A DNA stretch of 64,000 bases from an uncultured Aquimarina sp. (GTDB lineage: Bacteria; Bacteroidota; Bacteroidia; Flavobacteriales; Flavobacteriaceae), in NCBI GenBank assembly GCA_947498595.1, contig CANMKX010000015.1:1-64000 (forward strand). Reading direction: 5' to 3'. The position numbers and the translations under genes were made by a program. Below the pieces are notes generated by a model that saw nothing but the letters and a program-made list of their open reading frames with translations, made no database searches and had not been told where the DNA came from. Positions 56,351-64,000 of the stretch are shown in pieces. The first letter of the stretch is position 1, and each line of letters begins with the position of its first letter.

Positions 56351-57325
56351 TTAAAAAATAAGGTTAAAGAAGAATCCAGAAATAATCATACCTAATCCGA
56401 TAGTGGTAAAAAAGGCAATGATTAATCTTTTTTTCATTACTTTTTTTAATAATAATGCCTCTGGAAAAGAAAGACCAATTGAAGCCATCATAAAAGCAAT
56501 AGCGGTTCCCAAAGGAACTCCTTTATGCACTAGAGATTCAATAATAGGCAATACCCCAACAGCATCTATATATAACGGAATAGCTAAAATTACCGCAATA
56601 GGAACAGCCAATGGATTGGATTTTGAAATATAAGTTTCAAAAAACGACTCAGGTACATAGCCATGTATAAACGATCCAATAGCTAGACCTATAAAAATGT
56701 ATGGGATTAACTTTTTTAAAGTGATAAGAGCTTCTGTATTTATCTCAGGTAAACGTTGCATAAAAGATCTTTCATCTTTGATAACTTCTGCTTTATTATC
56801 ACCTAAATCTTTGATCCAATCAGCGACATATTCTGCCATTCCAAATCTTTCTAGTAGAATTCCGCCAACAATACCTAGAACAATCCCAGAAAGGGTATAG
56901 ATAACCGTAATTTTCCAACCATAAGAAACCCAAAAAATAGCGATAGCAATCTCATTAACAAGAGGAGAAGTGATTAAAAAAGATAAAGCTATTCCTAAAG
57001 GAATTCTAGCTTGCATCATTCCAACAAAAAGAGGAATAGAAGAACAAGAACAAAAAGGAGTAATAGCACCTAATAATGATGCAAAGACATTTCCTATTCC
57101 AGTTTTTTTATGCTTTTCTAGATAGACTCTGATTTTGTCCATGGGGAGGTAATTAGTAACGATTCCCATGAGATAGGTAACCAAAATGACTAAAAAGACA
57201 ATTTCGGTGAATCCAATAATAAAATAATGCAGCGCATTACTCAATAGATCTGTTTGTGCCAAACCAAATAAATCGTAGACAATATAATCAGCGATTTTTG
57301 ATAAGAAGAGGGTTAGTTTTTCCAT
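56351..57325 (-). CDS. CSCSS-motif permease (PF03773 type)
   Basis: 324 residues with about eight membrane helices. The conserved GAITPFCSCSSIPLFVGM near 85-102 is the hallmark of the predicted permease family that includes ArsP and the SO_0444-type Cu/Zn exporters. GYVPESFFETYI and YIDAVGVLPIIESLVHKGVP are also typical. It likely exports metal or organo-arsenical species. It is in one run with the thioredoxin-like and MerT-like genes. Confidence 0.88.
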   Translation of the reverse strand: MEKLTLFLSKIADYIVYDLFGLAQTDLLSNALHYFIIGFTEIVFLVILVTYLMGIVTNYLPMDKIRVYLEKHKKTGIGNVFASLLGAITPFCSCSSIPLFVGMMQARIPLGIALSFLITSPLVNEIAIAIFWVSYGWKITVIYTLSGIVLGIVGGILLERFGMAEYVADWIKDLGDNKAEVIKDERSFMQRLPEINTEALITLKKLIPYIFIGLAIGSFIHGYVPESFFETYISKSNPLAVPIAVILAIPLYIDAVGVLPIIESLVHKGVPLGTAIAFMMASIGLSFPEALLLKKVMKKRLIIAFFTTIGLGMIISGFFFNLIF

Positions 57326-57344
57326 TGGATAAAAAATAATAGTG

Positions 57345-57584
57345 TTATAATATGGAAGCTAATAGCTCATCAGTAGTATATTTTTTATAATCGTATACCT
57401 TTCCGTTAATGACTAACGAAGGAAAAGTAGTGGTACCGTAAACCATTGTTTCTTTAAGATCTGAGAGCTCTTCTACATCAATATCGATGTTGTATCTAGT
57501 GGCTACTTTTTCTAAATGTTTTTTAATAGGAGAATTGTTACCGCAACACGATGCATGTAAAACTTTAATTTCTGTACTCATCAT
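57345..57584 (-). CDS. Small thioredoxin-family protein
   Basis: 79 residues, thioredoxin-fold: IKVLHASCCGNNSPIKKHLEKVA, then TTTFPSLVINGKVY with the cis-Pro. The redox site is SCCGNNS, so the usual CxxC is replaced by CC followed by GN. Similar small redox proteins accompany CSCSS permeases. It likely delivers or reduces a substrate for the permease. Confidence 0.82.
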   Translation of the reverse strand: MMSTEIKVLHASCCGNNSPIKKHLEKVATRYNIDIDVEELSDLKETMVYGTTTFPSLVINGKVYDYKKYTTDELLASIL

Positions 57585-57703
57585 AATTGTTTTTTATAAT
57601 TAAACGTTACTATGGAGTCTGAAATAGGAGGTGAAAAGACACACTTAAAAAAGATTATTTTATTAATAATATTTTTTTTAAATGTAAGGTGTTGATTGTT
57701 AGG

Positions 57704-58291
57704 TTATTTTGAATGTAATTTTTTTGAGATTTCTTGAAGAGGTTCGCAAGAATTTTTAATGACGCAACCAATAAAAGTTCCATTCGTATCATATTCTAGA
57801 TGGCAGCATTCTACAAATAAAGCTCTTAGTTTAATTCGTGCACGTTGGATACGCATTTTGGTAGCAGATAAACCTAAATTTAATTGGAGAGCTATTTCTT
57901 TTTGAGGAAGATTGTCTATGTCACTTAACATAAGTGGGATAGCGTCATCTTCTGGGAGCAATCGAATCATAGGAATTACATAATCCGAAATTAGAATTTT
58001 AGGAGAATCAGCAATAAATTCTTGTTCTAAATCCCACTCTTCGTCCAAGTTGAATACCAAATTATTTTTTTTATAATAATCATAAATAGTATTTCTACTC
58101 ACTTGAAAAAGCCAAGCTTTAATATTCTTTATTTCTGTTGAATTTCGATGAGATTCGATAAGTTTGATCATTACTTCTTGAACGATGTCTTCTGCTAGAG
58201 TAGGATCATTAACTTTATTTAAAATATAGGATTTTAAATAATTATAAAATTCTTGAACTACTTCATTGATATTACAACACTCTTTTTTCAT
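57704..58291 (-). CDS. sigZ: SigZ-type ECF RNA polymerase sigma factor
   Basis: 195 residues. Sigma2: PTLAEDIVQEVMIKLIESH and IKAWLFQVSRNTIYDYYKKNN. Sigma4: LPQKEIALQLNLGLSATKMRIQRARIKLRALF. Both ends are Cys-rich (MKKECC; VECCHLEYD, GCVIKNSC), as in SigZ proteins, and may sense thiols or metal directly. It is placed 119 bases upstream of the thioredoxin-permease genes. A TATCTTTG box lies at 58361-58354 on the minus strand. Confidence 0.87.
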   Translation of the reverse strand: MKKECCNINEVVQEFYNYLKSYILNKVNDPTLAEDIVQEVMIKLIESHRNSTEIKNIKAWLFQVSRNTIYDYYKKNNLVFNLDEEWDLEQEFIADSPKILISDYVIPMIRLLPEDDAIPLMLSDIDNLPQKEIALQLNLGLSATKMRIQRARIKLRALFVECCHLEYDTNGTFIGCVIKNSCEPLQEISKKLHSK

Positions 58292-58628
58292 GATAGATAA
58301 TTAGGTGTTATTTCCTTTTTTTAGTTTGAAAAAGCACTCATTAAAATAAAAAACAAAGATAGTAGAAAAGTGATAATCTAAGTTGAAGAGTATTTTTTTG
58401 GAGAACTTACTATACATTAGGTGATATTAATAGTTACTAATCAAAATTGATAAAAAGAAATTTAAAGGATTGGATAGCGTATCTGAAACGTATGGGAAAT
58501 TAGGATATTTATTAGCGATACAATTAAAACGTTTCTTGAAATAATACCATTTAATAAATAATTATTCTATAAATAAAAAACAAGAAGGAGTTCATCTATA
58601 GAGCTTCTTCTTGTTTTTTACTATTATA
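58292..58628. other. Intergenic region upstream of sigZ
   Basis: 337 bases without a gene. It holds the possible sigZ -7 box (58354-58361) and the terminator of the next gene (58575-58619). Confidence 0.55.
58575..58619 (-). terminator. Terminator after the COG3904-like lipoprotein gene
   Basis: AAAAAACAAGAAGGAG (58575-58590) pairs with CTTCTTCTTGTTTTTT (58604-58619), one G-T pair, 13-base loop. Confidence 0.85.
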
Positions 58629-59237
58629 TCAAGGAGTTATTAAATTGTGTTGAGTGATTTCGGCATCAGTCATCCAGTGAATTGCATTAGCTGCTGCGGC
58701 ATTGATAGTGAAATAATAAAAATTTTCAGATTGTTGTTGTGTAAATCCAACAGACACATAATAATTAATATATGGTAAATGGTTATCGTGCCCTACAGGA
58801 AAATCTGTAGCTTCATTAGTACCGTTAGACCAAGAATGTACTCCGATTCTTGTGTTATTCCCTCGAGTTCTGTTTACTCCAGCGATAAAAAAGTCTACTC
58901 CTCCAGATGCGATTTCAGCATTGTCTAATAAATGTATATTAATACCTTTTTCATGCACTTTGGCAGATAGTTGCAAATTAACAGTATCGTCAGAAGAGCC
59001 ATCACAATTTTTAATATTTATTTTGTTGATAGAAGGAAAAGCAGCTTCAAGTCTATTAAAATTAATTAGCGATGAGCTTCCAATAGTTCCATCCATTTCT
59101 ACGGTAGTAGCATCGTCCAAGACTTTAAAAATACCAAATTGTTTGTTATTAGTTGTGGTATCATCATCACTACTACAAGAGATAGAAAACATAGAAATAA
59201 TGAATAAGGCTAAAATCAAATGTATTTTTTTCATAAA
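58629..59237 (-). CDS. COG3904-like lipoprotein
   Basis: 202 residues from the Met at 59237, giving a lipoprotein signal (LILALFIISMFSISC) and an Asp/Thr-rich linker. The frame is open upstream to 59312, but that would hide the signal. The pattern FGIFKVLDDATTVEMDGTIGS...INIHLLDNAEIASGGVDFFIAG...NAIHWMTDAEITQHNLIT resembles the periplasmic ClpP-like COG3904 group, which have a crotonase-like fold. The catalytic Ser of ClpP-like enzymes is not obvious. Function unknown. Confidence 0.6.
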   Translation of the reverse strand, partial: FMKKIHLILALFIISMFSISCSSDDDTTTNNKQFGIFKVLDDATTVEMDGTIGSSSLINFNRLEAAFPSINKINIKNCDGSSDDTVNLQLSAKVHEKGINIHLLDNAEIASGGVDFFIAGVNRTRGNNTRIGVHSWSNGTNEATDFPVGHDNHLPYINYYVSVGFTQQQSENFYYFTINAAAANAIHWMTDAEITQHNLITP

Positions 59238-59570
59238 ATAATAGTTTTTACTGATTTTAAAACAAAAAAAAACTCCAATAACTATCTCTAAAAGATAACT
59301 ACTGAAGTACACGGTTTGTGAAAATATCTAAACTACTTTTTCTATATCTTCTTCAGGATAAAAAGTAGCTGCATGTAATTGACAAACGACGATTTGCTAT
59401 AAATAGTATGTATTGATATTGAAATTTTAAAATATAAAAATTGGATTTTCAATGTGAAACAAGTGTTTTTATGTGTAATGCATTGAAAATAAGTGTTTTT
59501 ACCGTATTTTTTGTATGGTTGATTAAAAAGAAATACTTGTTGTTTTTCATAATTTTATGGGAACCAATAA
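59238..59570. other. Intergenic region with direct repeats upstream of the flavin locus
   Basis: About 330 bases without a gene. AAGTGTTTTTA occurs twice, at 59461-59471 and 59491-59501, exactly 30 bases apart. A TATTTTTTG element follows at 59505-59513, one base longer than the -7 consensus. Confidence 0.5.
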
Positions 59571-62500
59571 ATGCTAAAATTAATATATATGGATTACACC
59601 ACAGAAATTGATCATTTCAATGTTATTGTAATAGGAGGAGGACCTATAGGGCTGTCTTCGGCGTATCATATCAATAAAGAAGATGCTTCTAAAAAAATTC
59701 TGGTATTAGAACAATTTTCTTTTATAAATCAAGAAGTGAGTTCAGCAGGAAAATCACGACAATTTAGAGTACAATACGATACAGTTCCGATGGCGGAGCT
59801 AGCGCTACGTGCAGAAAAACAGTGGAAAGCTTATAATAATGAGTCCGGTGAGCAATTACTAGATCAGGTTGGTGCTCTATGGTTTGGAGATCCAAATGCA
59901 ACGTCTTCAGAAGGAGGAATTAAGAAAGCGATTGAAGTGATGGATGAATTAGGAATTCCGTATGACTCATTAGACAATGGAAATGAAATTATGGAGCGCT
60001 TTAATTTTACAAATATTAAAGAAGAATATTCAGGTTTTTTTCAACCAGATGGAGGTATTCTTAATATAGAAGCAACACAACAATTTTTATTAGACGAACT
60101 TAAGCAACAAGAGACCGTAACATTACAAGAATTTAGTGAAGTATATCATATAGATTCATCAATAGATGGAGAGATAAGAGTATACGTAAAGAATAGTAAA
60201 ACAAAAGCAGATATAGGCTATTATAGAGCAGATAAACTAGCAATCATACCAGGGCCATATGTAAATGATTTAGTATCAAACTTTGGATTAAAAGTAGGAA
60301 TAGATATTTGGGAAATGTCTTCTGCATATTATAAAATTGAGGATCCTCAATTAGCAGAAAAATCCACTACATGGTATGTCTTTCAGGAAGATACAAACAC
60401 AAGTTTATTTTATGGATTTAACGAAGTAGACTGGGCACATCCAGGATATGTGAGGGTCGCTCCAGCAATCCCAGATCGCATTATTGACCATCCAACAGAA
60501 CGCACAAATGTACCAAGCGAAACAAGCTTAGGATATAACACAGCATGGGTAAAAGAGCATATGCCAGGATTGTCTCAAGAAGTATCATATCCATCTACAT
60601 GCTTGATAGCATTGTCAAAAACATTGAAAGAATTGTTATTAGATTACTTACCAGCAACAGTTCCTAATCATGAAAATATAGTTGTATATAGTGCCGGTTG
60701 GGCAGGTAAATTTATCCCAACTATAGGTGATTTGGTAGCCAAAATGATTACAAATACAGTTACAGAAAAAGACCAATATTTCTTAGATCAATTAACGATC
60801 GATTGGATTTATGATTTTGATAAGTATGCAATACATCGCAATAAAAGCAAAGTACCTTTCTTAAAGAGCGCAAAAACTAGTATGCCATCTAGTACTATAT
60901 TATCTAATGGACATGCGGGATATAATAGTCAACCTGAAGATGGATTAGAAATAGACGTAGCTATAATTGGAGGAGGAGCTTCAGGATTATATTCAGGATA
61001 TCGATTAAAAACAGGAGTTGATAAAAATGGAAATAAAATAGATAAAAACGTGCAAATATTTGAAGCAAGTGAGCGCATATGTGGACGTTTAGACTCTATA
61101 GAATTGCCAGGAATGGAAGTTACTGGAGAATTAGGAGGAATGCGCTATATGGAGCATCAAGAAATTATTAATGGAATGATTGATAATTATGAAGCCGAAG
61201 GATTACTAAAATCGATACCATTCAACCCATCTAATGATGATGAACAATTATTTTATCTCAGAAAACAACGTTTTCAAGCAAAAGACATCAATCCATCTTT
61301 TAGAACGAGATATGATGTAGCACCAGAGTTTGGAGGTAAAAGCGCGAATACTATTTTTAATCAGATTATAGATGAGGTATTACAAGCGGATGGATGGAGT
61401 ATTGATGAAATACAAAATAGTGAAGATCCTCAAGCAACATGGAGAACCGTGAAGAGAACTCTTAAATATAATTTTATAGGCCCTTATAATGGAAAATTTG
61501 TATATGAGATAGGATTTTGGAATTTATTAAAAGATAGAAGCTCTCAAGAATGTTATGAGTTTTTGGCAAATGGTGGAGGCTATTATTCTAATACAATTAA
61601 TTGGAATGCAGCTGAGGCGTTCCCTTATATGGTAGGAGATTTTGCCGATAGTGACGTAAGTTATAAAACAATTGAAGGTGGATTTGATAAAGTTTTAAAA
61701 GTAACAGCTCATAAGTTTTTAGCAAATGGAGGAATTATACGACCTAATAATGCCCTAGTAACATTTGAAAAAGTAACTAACGGAGAGTCTACAAAGAAAT
61801 ACAAACTTATTTTTGAACATGTAGAAACAGGAGTGAAACGTAATTATAGCGTTCGTAATCAGAGTCAACAATGGACGGTATATGCAGACGAAATTATATT
61901 GGCTATGCCTAGGAGATCCTTAGAGTTATTGGATCAAAATAATTTCTTTTTTGATCCGTATAATTCAACAAGTAAACCTTTATACAATAATATAAAATCA
62001 GTGATGAGTGAACCGTCATTAAAAATATTATTAGGGTTTGCAGAACCATGGTGGCCAGAAAAATCGCCGCATTCTATCACAGATCTACCAATGAGACAAT
62101 GTTATTATTTTGGAACAGATCCAGAAAATAGCCATTCTTTATTCTTGGCGAGTTATAATGATATGCGCACAGTTTCTTTTTGGAAAGCAATGGAAAATGA
62201 TGAACCGTTTGAAACAGTACCTACTAAATTATTAAAATCCAAACCGTGGTTTAGAAAACAATTAGAAGATTTCTTACAAAGAGATATTCCGCCTGCAACA
62301 AAATCAATGGTAGCTGAGGTAATGAAACAAGTGAGAGAAATGCATGGAGATACGGTTGATATTCCAGAACCATATACATCTGCATATAAAGATTGGAGCG
62401 AGGATCCTTATGGAGGAGGATATCATGCATGGAAAGCAGGATTTATAGTAGGAGATAAAATGGAAGTAATAAGACAACCTCAAACAGATGAAGCGATATA

Positions 62501-62675
62501 TATCGTTGGAGAAGCATACTCAGACCAACAAGGATGGGTTGAAGGAGCTTTTTGTGAGGCCGAAAAGGTAATGCTACATCGATATAATTTAGAAAGATTA
62601 GCATGGGTGAAGGATAATTATTACTTAGGCTGGGGAAGTCAAGAAGAAGTACCATTAGAAGATATAATGATATAA
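59571..62675 (+). CDS. Fusion of two flavin amine oxidase-like domains
   Basis: 1,034 residues; the start could also be Met7. Residues about 15-400 are a D-amino-acid/sarcosine-oxidase-type domain with VIVIGGGPIGLSSAY at 18-32 and Cys344 in STCLIALSK, at the place where monomeric sarcosine oxidases bind FAD covalently. Residues about 460-1034 are a flavin monoamine/L-amino-acid oxidase: IDVAIIGGGASGLYSGYRL at 461-479, GELGGMRY and the C-terminal FAD motif YIVGEAYSDQQGWVEGAF. There is no signal peptide. Such fusions are rare to my knowledge. A terminator follows before the next gene. The substrates are likely amines or amino acids. Confidence 0.85.
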   Translation: MLKLIYMDYTTEIDHFNVIVIGGGPIGLSSAYHINKEDASKKILVLEQFSFINQEVSSAGKSRQFRVQYDTVPMAELALRAEKQWKAYNNESGEQLLDQVGALWFGDPNATSSEGGIKKAIEVMDELGIPYDSLDNGNEIMERFNFTNIKEEYSGFFQPDGGILNIEATQQFLLDELKQQETVTLQEFSEVYHIDSSIDGEIRVYVKNSKTKADIGYYRADKLAIIPGPYVNDLVSNFGLKVGIDIWEMSSAYYKIEDPQLAEKSTTWYVFQEDTNTSLFYGFNEVDWAHPGYVRVAPAIPDRIIDHPTERTNVPSETSLGYNTAWVKEHMPGLSQEVSYPSTCLIALSKTLKELLLDYLPATVPNHENIVVYSAGWAGKFIPTIGDLVAKMITNTVTEKDQYFLDQLTIDWIYDFDKYAIHRNKSKVPFLKSAKTSMPSSTILSNGHAGYNSQPEDGLEIDVAIIGGGASGLYSGYRLKTGVDKNGNKIDKNVQIFEASERICGRLDSIELPGMEVTGELGGMRYMEHQEIINGMIDNYEAEGLLKSIPFNPSNDDEQLFYLRKQRFQAKDINPSFRTRYDVAPEFGGKSANTIFNQIIDEVLQADGWSIDEIQNSEDPQATWRTVKRTLKYNFIGPYNGKFVYEIGFWNLLKDRSSQECYEFLANGGGYYSNTINWNAAEAFPYMVGDFADSDVSYKTIEGGFDKVLKVTAHKFLANGGIIRPNNALVTFEKVTNGESTKKYKLIFEHVETGVKRNYSVRNQSQQWTVYADEIILAMPRRSLELLDQNNFFFDPYNSTSKPLYNNIKSVMSEPSLKILLGFAEPWWPEKSPHSITDLPMRQCYYFGTDPENSHSLFLASYNDMRTVSFWKAMENDEPFETVPTKLLKSKPWFRKQLEDFLQRDIPPATKSMVAEVMKQVREMHGDTVDIPEPYTSAYKDWSEDPYGGGYHAWKAGFIVGDKMEVIRQPQTDEAIYIVGEAYSDQQGWVEGAFCEAEKVMLHRYNLERLAWVKDNYYLGWGSQEEVPLEDIMI

Positions 62676-62688
62676 AAACCTTATAGAG

Positions 62689-62719
62689 AAAAGCAGTTAT
62701 AAAATTTATAACTGCTTTT
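62689..62719 (+). terminator. Terminator after the flavin fusion gene
   Basis: AAAAGCAGTTATAAA pairs with TTTATAACTGCTTTT, then a T-run. It lies 14 bases after the stop codon. Confidence 0.85.
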
Positions 62720-62878
62720 TTTATTCTATAAAACAGGGGTTTATACTGATATATATAGAAAATGAAATTCAGAAATTTACAATAGAACATTTGATATTTA
62801 TTGAAAAGGGGTAAACAGAAAAGAGTGAGAGGGAAATTCTTTGGAAAGTATATTAAAAACTCCTAAATATAATAACAA

Positions 62879-63349
62879 ATGACAGCACACAAAAATCATG
62901 AAGGGTTGATGCTCTTCAAAAAATTATCTGCTATAATAACAGGGTTTACTGTAGCAGATATAGAAGGTACTGGTATGGCAAAAACATACTTGGATGTAAT
63001 AAAAAAGGAATTAGGCGAAGTCTGGACAAAACAATTACTCATAACGTTATCACGATATGATCTAGATCGAGTGCTTAAAAACAATGATCATGTAAAAAAA
63101 GCTACCATAAACTCTGTAGGAATAGAAGAAGTATTACATGACAAAAAGTATAGTGATCAAATTAAACTCATAATTTATTTGTGGTATACAGGTCAATGGA
63201 ATGGAGCAAACCCTTATATCATATCTTCAGCAGCATATATTGAAGGATTTATTTGGAAAGCTATCGGTGCGCACCCAATGGGAGCAAAACAACCCGGATT
63301 TGATACTTGGTCATTTCCTCCATTAACTTTTTCATCCACTTTAAAATAA
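62879..63349 (+). CDS. Sorbitol-dehydrogenase small-subunit-like protein
   Basis: 156 residues. The pattern FKKLSAIITGF, then IIYLWYTGQWNG near 100, SSAAYIEGFIWKAIGAHPMGAKQPGFDTW, fits the small subunits of membrane-bound FAD sugar dehydrogenases (PF12318). These small subunits often guide export of the flavoprotein through a twin-arginine signal, but no RR motif is seen here. It ends six bases before the GMC gene starts, so the two are clearly paired. Confidence 0.78.
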   Translation: MTAHKNHEGLMLFKKLSAIITGFTVADIEGTGMAKTYLDVIKKELGEVWTKQLLITLSRYDLDRVLKNNDHVKKATINSVGIEEVLHDKKYSDQIKLIIYLWYTGQWNGANPYIISSAAYIEGFIWKAIGAHPMGAKQPGFDTWSFPPLTFSSTLK

Positions 63350-63354
63350 AATGT

Positions 63355-64000
63355 ATGTCAGATAAAAAAGAGTATGATGTGATAATTGTGGGAGCAGGTA
63401 TCACAGGAGCAATTGTTGCCAATCAATTAGCAGATAAAGGGCATAAAGTATTGATATTAGAAGCTGGTAGAAAAAAAAGCTTCAATTATGAGAGTTATAG
63501 AGAATATTTACATCATTATTATACTAATATGATTAAAATTCCAAACTCACCATATCCACAAAATAGAGATGCACCGCAACCATTAGTTACAGATGTAGAA
63601 GGGATAAAGGATGGAATTCAACAGTTTAATTCAAAAGGATATTTTAAACAGAATGGACCAGCACCATTTCAAAGTACATATACACGAGCATTGGGAGGAA
63701 CCACATTACATTGGCTAGGAACCTGTTTACGTATGTTACCAAGTGATTTTAAAGAAAAAGATTTATACAATTCTGGAAAAAACTGGCCTATAAGTTATTA
63801 TGACCTTATGCCATATTATCGCATGGCAGAACGTGAAATAGGAGTAGCTGCAGATGTTGAAGAACAAAATTTTTTAGGGATTGAATTTGATAAAGAATAT
63901 GTGTTTCCTATGAAAAAAGTTCCACAAAGTTTTCTAGACAAAACATTAACAAAGTTGACAAAAAATGCTTCGTTTATTTATAAAGATAAAACATATAAAT
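63355..64000 (+). CDS. GMC-family FAD oxidoreductase (C-terminus beyond window)
   Basis: Partial: 215 residues are visible. The ATG at 63355 is chosen because the ATG at 63351 hits a stop after four codons. FAD motif VIIVGAGITGAIVANQLADKGHKV at residues about 9-32, and GGTTLHWLGTCLRMLPSDF near 120, typical of gluconate/sorbitol/choline-type GMC dehydrogenases. Together with the upstream small subunit it would form a sugar or polyol dehydrogenase. A cytochrome subunit, if present, is outside the window. Confidence 0.9.
   Translation, partial: MSDKKEYDVIIVGAGITGAIVANQLADKGHKVLILEAGRKKSFNYESYREYLHHYYTNMIKIPNSPYPQNRDAPQPLVTDVEGIKDGIQQFNSKGYFKQNGPAPFQSTYTRALGGTTLHWLGTCLRMLPSDFKEKDLYNSGKNWPISYYDLMPYYRMAEREIGVAADVEEQNFLGIEFDKEYVFPMKKVPQSFLDKTLTKLTKNASFIYKDKTYK

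Noticed and set aside
1-64000. tRNA, rRNA, CRISPR arrays and insertion sequences
   Set aside because: No cloverleaf-type arms, rRNA segments, regular direct repeats with spacers, or transposase motifs were found while reading both strands.

Overview
The window is AT-rich DNA with the gene content of a marine Flavobacteriaceae bacterium (phylum Bacteroidota), closest in feel to Aquimarina- or Kordia-like genomes, though the genus cannot be fixed from this sequence. Reasons: Bacteroidota families (DUF4294, DUF5683, WbqC, HD-PycTM, TonB receptors with an N-terminal carboxypeptidase-like domain, many short lipoprotein signals ending S-C), A-rich leader regions with few Shine-Dalgarno sites, and several TAnnTTTG -7 promoter boxes. 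No tRNA, rRNA, IS element or CRISPR array was seen.

Layout. 1-3.57 kb: the N-terminal part of a giant secreted FG-GAP/HYR adhesin that runs out of the window. 3.8-24.3 kb: mostly housekeeping and envelope genes: a TlpA-like thiol lipoprotein, a GAF protein convergent with an HD-PycTM membrane protein, a three-part metallophosphoesterase/kinase-like/Omp85 protein, Dps, an M42 peptidase, DUF4294, DciA-like DUF721, RecF, a TPR membrane protein, RibH, MutL, two tandem rhomboids and an EEP-family hydrolase. 24.4-29.7 kb: a minus-strand cluster parA-parB-DUF5683-dapB-lepB-wbqC. 29.8-37.2 kb: both methylmalonyl-CoA mutase subunits, an SDR, FtsB/DivIC-like, uridine kinase and AnmK. 37.4-44.5 kb: cytochrome c, PQQ-type sugar dehydrogenase, TonB receptor, aquaporin, GlcG-like protein, AraC regulator and CPBP protease.

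Accessory part. 44.8-49.0 kb holds a defence-like block: an OLD-family ATPase/TOPRIM nuclease, a small GIY-YIG protein, a B12-type radical SAM protein and a decayed reading frame without a start codon. The intergenic regions on either side of this block (44.69 and 49.79 kb) carry nearly the same TACGG-N4-CCGTA palindrome. 49.2-55.1 kb is a set of small lipoproteins, membrane proteins and enzymes (MepB, GYF-like, degenerate redoxin-like, HExxH lipoprotein, methyltransferase, M23 peptidase). 55.6-58.3 kb is a SigZ-type sigma factor with a thioredoxin-like protein, a CSCSS permease, a MerT-like protein and an HMA-like lipoprotein, together a likely metal or metalloid handling unit. 59.5-64.0 kb encodes a double flavin amine oxidase fusion, a sorbitol dehydrogenase small-subunit-like protein and a GMC oxidoreductase cut by the window end.

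The best candidates for something undescribed are the OLD/GIY-YIG/radical SAM block, the phosphoesterase/kinase-like/Omp85 fusion, and the triple-flavin oxidoreductase locus. All function calls rest on reading the translated sequence, not on database searches.
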